A stretch of 64,000 nucleotides of DNA from Monoplex corrugatus (taxonomy: Eukaryota > Mollusca > Gastropoda > Littorinimorpha > Ranellidae): NCBI GenBank assembly GCA_030674185.1, contig JAPXFY010000026.1, positions 39,794,131 to 39,858,130 on the forward strand, written 5' to 3'. The position numbers were made by a program, and so were the translations under genes. The notes below the pieces were generated by a model. That model searched no databases. It saw only the letters and a program-made list of their open reading frames with translations, and was not told where the DNA came from. This document shows, in pieces, positions 51,201 to 62,716 of this stretch. Positions within the stretch are counted from its first letter, which is position 1. Each line of letters opens with the position of its first letter.

Positions 51201-54200
51201 AAAATGCCTATGGTCGAATAAAATTGTTTGAGAGAATTGAAAAAAAAATGTAGACAGTTTTAAAAATGCCTATGGTCGAATAAAATTGTTTGGGATAATT
51301 GAAAAAAAATGTACAGTTTTAAAAATGCCTATGGTCGAATAAAATTGTTTGAGAGAATTGAAAAAAAATGTAGAGTTAGTTTTAAAAATGCCTATGGTCG
51401 AATAAAATTGTTTGAGAGAATTGAAAAAAAATGTAGACAGTTTTAAAAATACCTATGGTCGAATAAAATTGTTTGAGAGAATTGAACAAAAAATGTAGAC
51501 AGTTTTAAAAATGCCTATGGTCGAATAAAATTGTTTGAGAGAATTGAAAAAAAATGTAGAGTTCAGTTTTAAAATGCCTATGGTCGAATAAAATTGTTTG
51601 AGAGAATTGAAAAAAATGTAGACAGTTTTAAAAATGCCTATGGTCGAATAAAATTGTTTGGAGATAATTGACAAAAAAATGTAGACAGTTTTAAAAATGC
51701 CTATGGTCGAATAAAATTGTTTGAGAGAATTGAAAAAAAATGTAGAAGTTTTTAAAAATGCCTATGGTCGAATAAAATTGTTTGAGAGAATTGAAAAAAA
51801 TGTAGACAGTTTTAAAAATAGCCTATGGTCGAATAAAATTGTTTGAGAGAATTGAAAAAAATGTAGACAGTTTTAAAAATGCCTATGGTCGAATAAAATT
51901 GTTTGAGAGAATTGAAAAAAAATGTAGACAGTTTTAAAAATGCCTATGGTCGAATAAAATTGTTTGAGAGAATTGAAAAAAATGTAGACAGTTTTAAAAA
52001 TGCCTATGGTCGAATAAAATTGTTTGGGATAATTGAAAAAAATGTAGACAGTTTTAAAAATGCCTATGGTCGAATAAAATTGTTTGAGAGAATTGAAAAA
52101 AAATGTAGACAGTTTTAAAAATGCCTATGGTCGAATAAAATTGTTTGGATAATTGAAAAAAAATGTAACAGTTTTAAAAATCCTATGGTCGAATAAAATT
52201 GTTTGAGAGAATTGAAAAAAAATGTAGCGTTAGTTTTAAAAATGCCTATGGTCGAATAAAATTGTTTGAGAGAATTGAAAAAAATGTAGACAGTTTTAAA
52301 AATACCTATGGTCGAATAAAATTGTTTGAGAGAATTGAAAAAAAAATGTAGACAGTTTTAAAAATGCCTATGGTCGAATAAAATTGTTTGAGAGAATTGA
52401 AAAAAAAATGTAGACAGTTTTAAAAATGCCTATGGTCGAATAAAATTGTTTGAGAGAATTGACAAAAATGTAGACAGTTTTAAAAATGCCTATGGGTCGA
52501 ATAAAATTGTGAAAAAAGTTTGAGAAAGAAAAAAAAATGTAGACAGTTTTAAAAATGCCTATGGTCGAATAAAATTGTTTGAGAGAATTGAAAAAAAATG
52601 TAGAGTTTAGTTTTAAAAATGCCTATGGTCGAATAAAATTGTTTGAGAGAATTGAAAAAATGTAGACAATTTTAAAATACCTATGGTCGATTAAAATTGT
52701 TTGATAGAATTGAAAAAAAATGTAGACAGTTTTAAAAATGCCTATGGTCGAATAAAATTGATTGAGAGAATTGATAAAAAATGTAGACAGTTTTTAAAAT
52801 GCCTATGGTCGAATAAAATTGTTTGGGATAATTGACAAAAATGTAGACAGTTTTAAAATGCCTATGGTCGAATAAAATTGTTTGAGAGAATTGAAAAAAA
52901 TGTAGACAGTTTTAAAAATGCCTATGGTCGAATAAAATTGTTTGGGATAATTGAAAAAAAATGTACAGTTTTAAAAATGCCTATGCTCGAATAAAATTGT
53001 TTGAGAGAATTGAAAAAAAATGTAGAGTTTAGTTTTAAAAATGCCTATGGTCGAATAAAATTGTTTGAGAGAATTGAAAAAAATGTAGACAGTTTTAAAA
53101 ATACCTATGGTCGAATAAAATTGTTTGAGAGAATGAAAAAAAAATGTAGACAGTTTTAAAAATGCCTCTGGTCGAATAAAATTGATTGAAGAATTGAAAA
53201 AAAATGTAGACAGTTTTAAAAATGCCTATGGTGGAATAAAATTGTTTGGGTAATTGAAAAAAAATGTAGACAGTTTTAAAAATGCTTATGGTCGAATAAA
53301 ATTGTTTGGGAGACTTGAAAAAAAAATGTAGACAGTTCTATAATTGCTTATGGTCGAATAAAAATGTTTGAGAGAATTGAAAAAAATGTAGACAGTTTTA
53401 AAAATACCTATGGTCGATTAAAATTATTTGAGAGAATTGAAAAAAAAAATGTAGACAGTTTTAAAAATGCCTATGGTCGAATAAAATTGATTGAGAGAAT
53501 TGAAAAAAAATGTAGACAGTTTTAAAAATGCCTATGGTCGAATAAAATTGTTTGGGATAATTGAAAAAAAATGTAGACAGTTTTAAAAATGCCTATGGTC
53601 GAATAAAATTGTTTGAGAGAATTGAAAAAAAATGTAGACAGTTTTAAAAATGCCTATGGTCGAATAAAATTGTTTGAGAGAATTGAAAAAAATTTAGACA
53701 GTTTTAAAAATACCTATTGTCGAATAAAATTGTTTGAGAGAATTGAAAAAAATGTAGACAGTTTTAAAAATGCCTATGGTCGAATAAAATTGTTTGAGAG
53801 AATTGAAAAAAATGTAGACAGTTTTAAAATGCCTATGGTCGAATAAATTTTATTTGAGAGAATTGAAAAAAAATGTAGACAGTTTTAAAAATGCGTATGT
53901 CGAATAAAATTGTTTGGGATAATTGAAAAAAAATGTAGACAGTTTTAAAAATGCCTATGGTCGAATAAAATTGTTTGAGAGAATTGAAAAAAATGTAGAG
54001 TTTAGTTTTAAAAATGCCTATGGTCGAATAAAATTGTTTGAGAGAATTGAAAAAAATGTAGACAGTTTTAAAAATACCTATGGTCGAATAAAATTGTTTG
54101 AGAAAATTGAAAAAAAAATGTAGACAGTTTTAAAAATGCCTATGGTCGAATAAAATTGTTTGAGAGAATTGAAAAAAAAATGTAGACAGTTTTAAAAATG

Positions 54201-57200
54201 CCTATGGTCGAATAAATTGTTTGAGAGAATTGACAAAAATGTAGACATTTAAAAATGCCTATGGTCGAATAAAATTGTTTGAGAGAATTGAAAAAAAATG
54301 TAGACAGTTTTAAAAATGCCTATGGTCGAATAAAATTGTTTGAGAGAATTGAAAAAAAATTTAGACAGTTTTAAAAATGCCTATGGTCGAATAAAATGTT
54401 TGATAGAATTGAAAAAAAATGTAGACAGTTTTAAAAATACCTATGGTCGAATAAAATTGTTTGAGAGATTGACAAAAATGTAGACAGTTTTAAAAATGCC
54501 TATGGTCGAATAAAATTGTTTGAGAGAATTGAAAAAAATGTAGAGTTTAGTTTTAAAAATGCCTATGGTCGAATAAAATTGTTTGAGAGAATTGAAAAAA
54601 ATGTAGACAGTTTTAAAAATGCCTATGGTCGAATAAAATTGTTTGGGATAATTGACAAAAATGTAGACAGTTTTAAAAATGCCTATGGTCGAATAAAATT
54701 GTTTGAGAGAATTGAAAAAAAATGTAGACAGTTTTAAAAATGCCTATGGTCGAATAAAATTGTTTGAGAGAATTGAAAAAAAATTTAGACAGTTTTTAAA
54801 AATGCCTATGGTCGAATAAAATTGTTTGAGAGAATTGAAAAAAAATGTAGACAGTTTTAAAAATACCTATGGTCGAATAAAATTGTTTGAGAGAATTGAC
54901 AAAAATGTAGACAGTTTTAAAAATGCCTATGGTCGAATAAAATTGTTTGAGAGAATTGAAAAAAATGTAGAGTTCAGTTTTAAAAATGCCTATGGTCGAA
55001 TAAAATTGTTTGAGAGAATTGAAAAAAATGTAGACAGTTTTAAAAATGCCTATGGTCGAATAAAATTGTTTGGGGATAATTGACAAAAAATGTAGACAGT
55101 TTTAAAAATGCCTATGGTCGAATAAAATTGTTTGAGAGAATTGAAAAAAAATGTAGACAGTTTTAAAAATGCCTATGGTCGAATAAAATTGTTTGGGATA
55201 ATTGAAAAAAAAATGTACAGTTTTTAAAAATGCCTATGGTCGAATAAAATTGTTTGAGAGAATTGAAAAAAATGTAGAGTTTAGTTTTAAAAATGCCTAT
55301 GGTCGAATAAAATTGTTTGAGAGAATTGAAAAAAATGTAGACAGTTTTAAAAATACCTATGGTCGAATAAAATTGTTTGAGAGAATTGACAAAAATGTAG
55401 ACAGTTTTAAAAATGCCTATGGTCGAATAAAATTGTTTGAGAGAATTGAAAAAAAATGTAGAGTTCAGTTTTAAAAATGCCTATGGTCGAATAAAATTGT
55501 TTGAGAGAATTGAAAAAAATGTAGACAGTTTTAAAAATGCCTATGGTCGAATAAAATTGTTTGGGATAATTGACAAAAATGTAGACAGTTTTAAAAATGC
55601 CTATGGTCGAATAAAATTGTTTGAGAGAATTGAAAAAAAATGTAGAGTTTAGTTTTAAAAATGCCTATGGTCGAATAAAATTGTTTGAGAGAATTGAAAA
55701 AAATGTAGACAGTTTTAAAAATGCCTATGGTCGAATAAAATTGTTTGAGAGAATTGAAAAAAATGTAGACAGTTTTAAAAATGCCTATGGTCGAATAAAA
55801 TTGTTTGGGATAATTGACAAAAATGTAGACAGTTTTAAAAATGCCTATGGTCGAATAAAATTGTTTGAGAGAATTGAAAAAAATGTAGAGTTTAGTTTTA
55901 AAAATGCCTATGGTCGAATAAAATTGTTTGAGAGAATTGAAAAAAATGTAGACAGTTTTAAAAATACCTATGGTCGAATAAAATTGTTTGAGAGAATTGA
56001 CAAAAATGTAGACAGTTTTAAAAATGCCTATGGTCGAATAAAATTGTTTGAGAGAATTGAAAAAAAATGTAGAGTTCAGTTTTAAAAATGCCTATGGTCG
56101 AATAAAATTGTTTGAGAGAATTGAAAAAAATGTAGACAGTTTTAAAATGCCTATGGTCGAATAAAATTGTTTGGGATAATTGACAAAAATGTAGACAGTT
56201 TTAAAAATGCCTATGGTCGAATAAAATTGTTTGAGAGAATTGAAAAAAAATGTAGACAGTTTTAAAAATGCCTATGGTCGAATAAAATTGTTTGGGATAA
56301 TTGAAAAAAATGTACAGTTTTAAAAATGCCTATGGTCGAATAAAATTGTTTGAGAGAATTGAAAAAAAATGTAGAGTTTAGTTTTAAAAATGCCTATGGT
56401 CGAATAAAATTGTTTGAGAGAATTGAAAAAAATGTAGACAGTTTTAAAAATACCTATGGTCGAATAAAATTGTTTGAGAGAATTGAAAAAAAAATGTAGA
56501 CAGTTTTAAAAATGCCTATGGTCGAATAAAATTGTTTGAGAGAATTGAAAAAAAAAATGTAGACAGTTTTAAAAATGCCTATGGTCGAATAAAATTGTTT
56601 GAGAGAATTGACAAAAATGTAGACAGTTTTAAAAATGCCTATGGTCGAATAAAATTGTTTGAGAGAATTGAAAAAAAATGTAGACAGTTTCAAAAATGCC
56701 TATGGTCGAATAAAATTGTTTCGGAGAATTGAAAAAAATGTACAGTTTTAAAAATGCCTATGGTCGAATAAAATTGTTTGAGAGAATTGAAAAAAAATGT
56801 AGAGTTTAGTTTTAAAAATGCCTATGGTCGAATAAAATTGTTTGAGAGAATTGAAAAAAATGTAGACAGTTTTAAAAATACCTATGGTCGAATAAAATTG
56901 TTTGAGAGAATTGGAAAAAAAATGTAGACAGTTTTAAAAATGCCTATGGTCGAATAAAATTGATTGAGAGAATTGAAAAAAAAATGTAGACAGTTTTAAA
57001 AATGCCTATGGTGGAATAAAATTGTTTGGGATAATTGAATAAAAAATGTAGACAGTTTTGAAAATGCTTATGGTCGAATAAATTTGTTTGGGAGACTTGA
57101 AAAAAAAAATGTAGACAGTTTATAATTGCTTATGGTCGAATAAAAATGTTTGAGAGAATTGAAAAAAATGTAGACAGTTTTAAAAATACCTATGGTCGAT

Positions 57201-59430
57201 TAAAATTATTTGAGAGAATTGAAAAAAAAATGTAGACAGTTTTAAAAATGCCTATGGTCGAATAAAATTGATTGAGAGAATTGAAAAAAAATGTAGACAG
57301 TTTTAAAAATGCCTATGGTCGAATAAAATTGTTTGGGATAATTGAAAAAAAATGTAGACAGTTTTAAAAATGCCTATGGTCGAATAAAATTGTTTGAGAG
57401 AATTGAAAAAAAATGTAGACAGTTTTAAAAATGCCTATGGTCGAATAAAATTGTTTGAGAGAATTGAAAAAAATGTAGACAGTTTTAAAAATGCCTATGG
57501 TCGAATAAAATTTTATTTGAGAGAATTGAAAAAAAATGTAGACAGTTTTAAAAATGCCTATGGTCGAATAAAATTGTTGGGATAATTGAAAAAAAAAATG
57601 TAGACAGTTTTAAAAATGCCTATGGTCGAATAAAATTGTTTGAGAGAATTGAAAAAAAATGTAGAGTTTAGTTTTAAAATGCCTATGGTCGAATAAAATT
57701 GTTTGAGAGAATTGAAAAAAATGTAGACAGTTTTAAAATAGCTATGGTCGAATAAAATTGTTTGAGAGAATTGAAAAAAAAATGTAGACAGTTTTAAAAA
57801 TGCCTATGGTCGAATAAAATTGATTGAGAGAATTGAAAAAAAAATGTAGACAGTTTTAAAAATGCCTATGGTCGAATAAAATTGTTTGAGAGAATTGACA
57901 AAAATGTAGACAGTTTTAAAAATGCCTATGGTCGAATAAAATTGTTTGAGAGAATTGAAAAAAAATGTAGACAGTTTTAAAAATGCCTATGGTCGAATAA
58001 AATTGTTTGGGAGACTTGAAAAAAATGTACAGTTTTAAAAATGCCTATGGTCGAATAAAATTGTTTGAGAGAATTGAAAAAAAATGTAGAGTTTAGTTTT
58101 AAAAATGCCTATGGTCGAATAAAATTGTTTGAGAGAATTGAAAAAAATTTAGACAGTTTTAAAAATACCTATGGTCGAATAAAATTGTTTGAGAGAATTG
58201 AAAAAAAAATGTAGACAGTTTTAAAAATGCCTCTGGTCGAATAAAATTGATTGAGAGAATTGAAAAAAAAATGTAGACAGTTTTAAAAATGCCTATGGTC
58301 GAATAAAATTGTTTGGGATAATTGAAAAAAAAATGTAGACAGTTTTAAAAATGCCTATGGTCGAATAAAATTGTTTGGGAAACTTGAAAAAAAAATGTAG
58401 ACAGTTCTATAATTGCTTATGGTCGAATAAAATTGTTTGAGAGAATTGAAAAAAATGTAGACAGTTTTAAAAATACCTATGGTCGATTAAAATTGTTTGA
58501 GAGAATTGAAAAAAAAAATGTAGACAGTTTTAAAAATGCCTTTGGTCGAATAAAATTGATTGAGAGAATTGAAAAAAAATGTAGACAGTTTTAAAAATGC
58601 CTATGGTCGAATAAAATTGTTTGGGATAATTGAAAAAAAATGTAGACAGTTTTAAAAATGCCTATGGTCGAATAAAATTGTTTGAGAGAATTGAAAAAAA
58701 ATGTAGAGTTTAGTTTTAAAAATGCCTATGGTCGAATAAAATTGTTTGAGAGAATTGAAAAAAATGTAGACAGTTTTAAAAATACCTATGGTCGAATAAA
58801 ATTGTTTGAGAGAATTGAAAAAAAAATGTAGACAGTTTTAAAAATGCCTATGGTCGAATAAAATTGTTTGAGAGAATTGACAAAAATGTAGACAGTTTTA
58901 AAAATGCCTCTGGTCGAATAAAATTGTTTGAGAGAATTGAAAAAAAATGTAGACAGTTTTAAAAATGCCTATGGTCGAATAAAATTGTTTGGGATAATTG
59001 AAAAAAAATGTACAGTTTTAAAAATGCTTATGGTCGAATAAAATTGTTTGAGAGAATTGAAAAAAAATGTAGAGTTTAGTTTTAAAAATGCCTATGGTCG
59101 AATAAAATTGTTTGAGAGAATTGAAAAAAATTTAGACAGTTTTAAAAATACCTATGGTCGAATAAAATTGTTTGAGAGAATTGGAAAAAAAATGTAGACA
59201 GTTTTAAAAATGCCTATGGTCGAATAAAATTGATTGAGAGAATTGAAAAAAAAATGTAGACAGTTTTAAAAATACCTATGGTCAAATAAAATTGTTTGGG
59301 ATAATTGAAAAAAAATGTAGACAGTTTTAAAAATGCCTATGGTCGAATAAAATTGTTTGGGAGACTTGAAAAAAAAATGTAGACAGTTCTATAATTGCCT
59401 ATGGTCGAATAAAATTGTTTGGGAGAATTA
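45259..59430 (+). repeat. 14.2-kb satellite array of a ~61-bp AT-rich unit
   Basis: Roughly 230 head-to-tail units: TAGACAGTTTTAAAAATGCC, TATGGTCGAATAAAATTGTT, TGAGAGAATTGAAAAAAAAT, then G. Unit length is 59-63 because the A run varies. Recurrent variants are TAGAGTTTAG for TAGACAG, GGGATAATTG for GAGAGAATTG, GACAAAAATG, ATTGATTGAG, CGATTAAAATTG and CTATAATTGCTTATGG. Their order recurs at an offset of about 3.9 kb. Sixty-base units read through as NAYGRIKLFERIEKNVDSFK; 61- and 62-base units break the frame. No gene is called inside it. The left edge lies 17 bp from the GPCR exon; the right edge decays over one unit. Confidence 0.97.
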
Positions 59431-59790
59431 AAAAATAAAAATGACAGTAGACCGTACGTCCGCTTCGCTTGGCAATTTTTTGTAGACTGGCGGTTGGCGC
59501 CCAGAGGCTCATGGGAGGTCAAATTGTGACCTACTGTGCCAAATCCTAATTTTTTTTTTTTTTTTACACATAATGGTATTCCAGATCTTTCTACATCAAA
59601 TATCATTTATTCAACTCACACATGCATACTCCCACAGTTACACGCATGCAAGCACACTGACAATGCATACGCATAACTTTACGTCACAAAGTGTTTCCAC
59701 GGTGACCAATACATATTTCTAGGAAGGGGAGACAACCTGCCCTACCGGACAACCTATCGTATCGGCTGCTTCCCTTGGATCAAATGGGTA
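59431..59790. other. Junction sequence, no gene recognised
   Basis: Follows the decayed last satellite unit; contains GGAGGTCAAATTGTGACCTAC, a short inverted repeat, and a T16 run at 59550-59565 that may be a retroposon poly(A) on the minus strand. Confidence 0.4.
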
Positions 59791-59804
59791 ACTCGGATCT
59801 TGAC

Positions 59805-60335
59805 ACCCCCACCGTGGGGATTCCGGGGGCACTGTCAGTATAAACAATATCCCCACCTTCTGGAAATTCTGTGCTAGAAATGTCTACTTTTCTGTCACTC
59901 TCTGTTTCTGCCGTGCTCCTTTGCTTTCTGTATTTTCTTCCTATTATTTTCTGCCTTGCTGGTCCATTCACCTGTATGTGTTCGATAAAGTCTTAAGTAC
60001 GTTTTCTTAGGATTGATAACTGGGTACATGTATTGAGTGCATTTTTGGCTCTAGGGATATGAGATATGCGGAAGCAATTTTAGGTAATTTAGGCCTGTTT
60101 TTTATGTTTTAGTGTCCTTATTTATGTTTAAATTTGTATTCAGGTTTGGTTTTTTTTAAATCCCCATGTGCAAAAAATTGGACAGGCTGGTCAACGCCAG
60201 GGGCATCTCCTTAGATTATGTGCACGAATGCATTGATATATTTTCTTTTTTCTTGTTGAAGTATTTTGTATGTTTTGAAGTGGTTATAGCCCTGATATGG
60301 CTCTACGCAGTTGGCTGGGCTTTAAACAACAATAA
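59805..60335 (+). repeat. Interspersed repeat family C, near full length
   Basis: CACCGTGGGGATTCCGGGGG, TGTCAGTATAAACAATATCC, TTCGATAAAGTCTTAAGTAC and the tail ATGGCTCTACGCAGTTGGCT then GGGCTTTAAACAACAATAAC. Confidence 0.88.
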
Positions 60336-60339
60336 CAGT

Positions 60340-60560
60340 ATTCAGGAATGTTTTTAAGACCCCTGATGATAAGCTGGATGGAGTGGTCAGCGTCAGGGGC
60401 ATCTTAGATTATGTGCGCGAACACATTGATATGTTTACTTGATTTTCTTTTCCATGCATTTTTTTTCCTTCTGTAGTGAGGTATGTTGTACTTTCTGAGA
60501 TGCTTACAGCTCTGATATGGCTCTGCGCAGTCGGCTGGTCTTTAAGCAGTAACAGCAACA
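60340..60560 (+). repeat. Second family C tail in tandem
   Basis: ATTCAGGAATGTTTTTAAGA, GGAGTGGTCAGCGTCAGGGG and TGATATGGCTCTGCGCAGTC repeat the final ~200 bases of the copy just upstream. Confidence 0.83.
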
Positions 60561-60659
60561 ACAGCTGATCTTTATCTCAACTTGTTGTAGACAATATGTG
60601 CCTAATAATCCCTGTTTTATTTGTATGGTAGATGCATCAGTTCTGAATTTTGTGCATTT

Positions 60660-60865
60660 TTGTTGGATTTCTTATACGAACTATATTTTTAAAAAGTGCT
60701 CTTATTTGTTAAGAGGGGAAAGATGGAGTGGAGGAGCTTAAAAAGTAAGGTCACATAATGGAAGGATTTCTTGTACGAACTCTACTTTTAAAAAAAGCGC
60801 ACGTTTGTTGAGAAGGGAAAGATGAAGTGGAGAAGTTTAGAAATTAAGGTGATGTAATGAAGGAA
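60660..60865. repeat. ~110-bp tandem duplication
   Basis: GATTTCTTATACGAACTATA and AGGGGAAAGATGGAGTGGAG recur as GATTTCTTGTACGAACTCTA and AAGGGAAAGATGAAGTGGAG. Confidence 0.85.
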
Positions 60866-60929
60866 AAGTGTACATGTGGGTCGTAGATGCTGTTTGTGAT
60901 AATGAAAACAAAGAAGGCTCCATAAATAC

Positions 60930-61069
60930 ACGCACACAAAAACACGCGCGAGCGCACACACAAAGACAAACACACACATACTCTCTCTTTTTATGTCTCC
61001 TTTCTCTTACTAATACGCATATATACATTGTGTCTTTATGCTTTACACATACACACGCACGCACGCACA

Positions 61070-61121
<52 letters not shown>

Positions 61122-61235
61122 GCACGCACGCACGCACACACACGCACAATCATCATCATCATCATCAACATCAACATCACCACCACCACCGTACATTAAG
61201 ACTACAGACACACACGCACGCACACATACACACAT
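60930..61235. repeat. (CA)n and (ATC)n low-complexity region
   Basis: CA/CGCA tract 61049-61145, then ATCATCATC and CACCACCACC, then CA again. Confidence 0.95.
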
Positions 61236-61435
61236 CATCATCATCGTCATTGTCCTCGACGTTGTTAGTGTTGTTGTCATTGTTGCAGGAGAACCTTTCG
61301 TTCTACTTGATCTTCGACAACTTATCCACTTTGCTCAGACTACTGGTAGTGAAATGATTGCCCAAAACCATCGCTTGCACTGGTACAAACAATTCCAGAT
61401 GAGTAGAGGGCTTGTGAGGCGTGGACAGTCAACAA

Positions 61436-61605
61436 GCAAAGCCTGAACAAGATTGAGGCAGCCGAGATGTGGTTTCTAAAAAGAATGTTGAGATTTCCAT
61501 GGACAGCTAAGAAAACAAAGATGTGCTTGCGGCAACAAGGGATATGGAGGGGGGGGGGGCATGATCGCCAACGCCATGTGGCAAGGCACTTGATGATGAT
61601 GAGAG
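61436..61605 (+). mobile_element. RTE-like LINE 3' end, internally deleted
   Basis: IEAAEMWFLKRMLRFPWTAK (the E-xEMW-xRRxLxxPWT motif of endonuclease/RT LINEs) is followed directly by the last bases of the element (GCCATGTGGCAAGGCACTTG then ATGATGATG); the GHxMR segment is missing. Confidence 0.75.
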
Positions 61606-61947
61606 GGGCTTGTCCCTTGAAGTATGTCAAAAAGATTCTGAAGGCATAGCGAGGCATTTATGATCATGCCACAGATACCAAAGTCAGACCTAGTCTGACG
61701 GAATAACAACAACGTTGCCAATGCTGTCTCCAACAAAGTAGGAGTGAATCTAGGTCACGGAGCTTCATGATGGTTGAAATAAATAAATAAATAAATAGAT
61801 AAATAAATAAAAAGATAATGGAAGCGTCCCAGCCCTTTCTCATCAAACACTACTTATTGCTGCACACCAGAGATACAGACAAAAGATTGTGTCTGCTGCT
61901 GCGTCCCATCAATTGTCCTCCCTCTCAATGATCACACTCACTGTGGG

Positions 61948-62120
61948 GGACAAGAAGAAAAAAAGAAAAGCAAAGAAAAACTAAAAGAGAAGAGAAAGAT
62001 AAAGGAAGAGAAGAGAAAAGAAAAGTACAGAGAACAGAAGAGAAAGGAAAAAGGAGAGAATGGAAAAGACCAGAAAAAGGGAGAGAAGAGACGAGAAAAG
62101 AGAAGAAAAAAAAAGTTCCT
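61948..62120 (+). repeat. Purine (AG-rich) tract
   Basis: About 170 bases of AAGAGAAGAGAAA-type sequence, almost free of pyrimidines on this strand; capable of triplex or slippage. Confidence 0.93.
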
Positions 62121-62135
62121 GTAACGGGCTACTGT

Positions 62136-62366
62136 GTGTTACGTTTCAAAAAAAGTGAGAAAACAGAAACTCAGTGTGAAAGTGTGAATGGGGATAAGAG
62201 AAGTGTGACGTCAAAATGTGTCTTGTCAATTCAGCAACTCTCCCCTGTTTGCTCTCTAAGACTGGCTTGTGATTCACTCGATAATGAATCGAGAATATTT
62301 GATTTGGTTTATGCTAACACTGAAAATGTATGTTTAAGTTTGATTGCGTTGTATGGAAATATGTAG
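62136..62366 (+). CDS. Unidentified 76-codon open frame
   Basis: I do not recognise it. Peptide parts: LRFKKSEKTETQCESVNGDK, CSLRLACDSLDNESRIFDLV and ENVCLSLIALYGN. It starts right after the purine tract and stops at TAG, 55 bases before the heat-shock element cluster. Composition is not low complexity. It might be a mobile-element fragment. Confidence 0.25.
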   Translation: MLRFKKSEKTETQCESVNGDKRSVTSKCVLSIQQLSPVCSLRLACDSLDNESRIFDLVYANTENVCLSLIALYGNM

Positions 62367-62420
62367 AATCATTTGGAACAATATTGAAATGACAAGAAAA
62401 ACGTAGAATACCTTAGATGT

Positions 62421-62584
62421 TTCGAGAATATTCCGGAAATCGTAAACAAATTTAACCTGTACAATGATTGGCTAGAACTACAGAATATTCCTGAAAGGGA
62501 AAGTTCGAGAATGCGGCTACGATTGCCTGAAAATCTAGCGAAAAGCCGAGAATATTGTGGAACATTCCATGATGTGGAACATTC
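62421..62584. promoter_or_regulatory. Cluster of heat-shock elements (HSF binding sites)
   Basis: Inverted nGAAn pentamers occur in perfect register: 62421-62438 TTCGAGAATATTCCGGAA (four units), 62483-62495 GAATATTCCTGAA (three), 62499-62511 GAAAGTTCGAGAA (three), 62550-62567 GAATATTGTGGAACATTC (four, one mismatch) and 62577-62584 GAACATTC (two). HSF trimers need three or more such units. No promoter or transcript start can be assigned. Confidence 0.65.
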
Positions 62585-62595
62585 CAAGATAAAGA

Positions 62596-62712
62596 GGTGT
62601 ATGTGTGTGTGTGTCTGTATGTGTGTCTGTGTTTATCTGTCTGTGTCTGTCTGTATCTATGTGTCTGTTTGTGCGTATGTGTGTGTGTGTCTGTCTGTCT
62701 GTCTGTCTGTAC
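62596..62712. repeat. (TG)n/(TCTG)n microsatellite
   Basis: TGTGTG with TCTGTCTGTCTG at its right end. Confidence 0.95.
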
Positions 62713-62716
62713 CTAG

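Noticed and set aside
45259..59430. CRISPR-like array
   Set aside because: Units are contiguous without unique spacers, the sequence is eukaryotic, and the spacing variation comes from A-run length and variant words.
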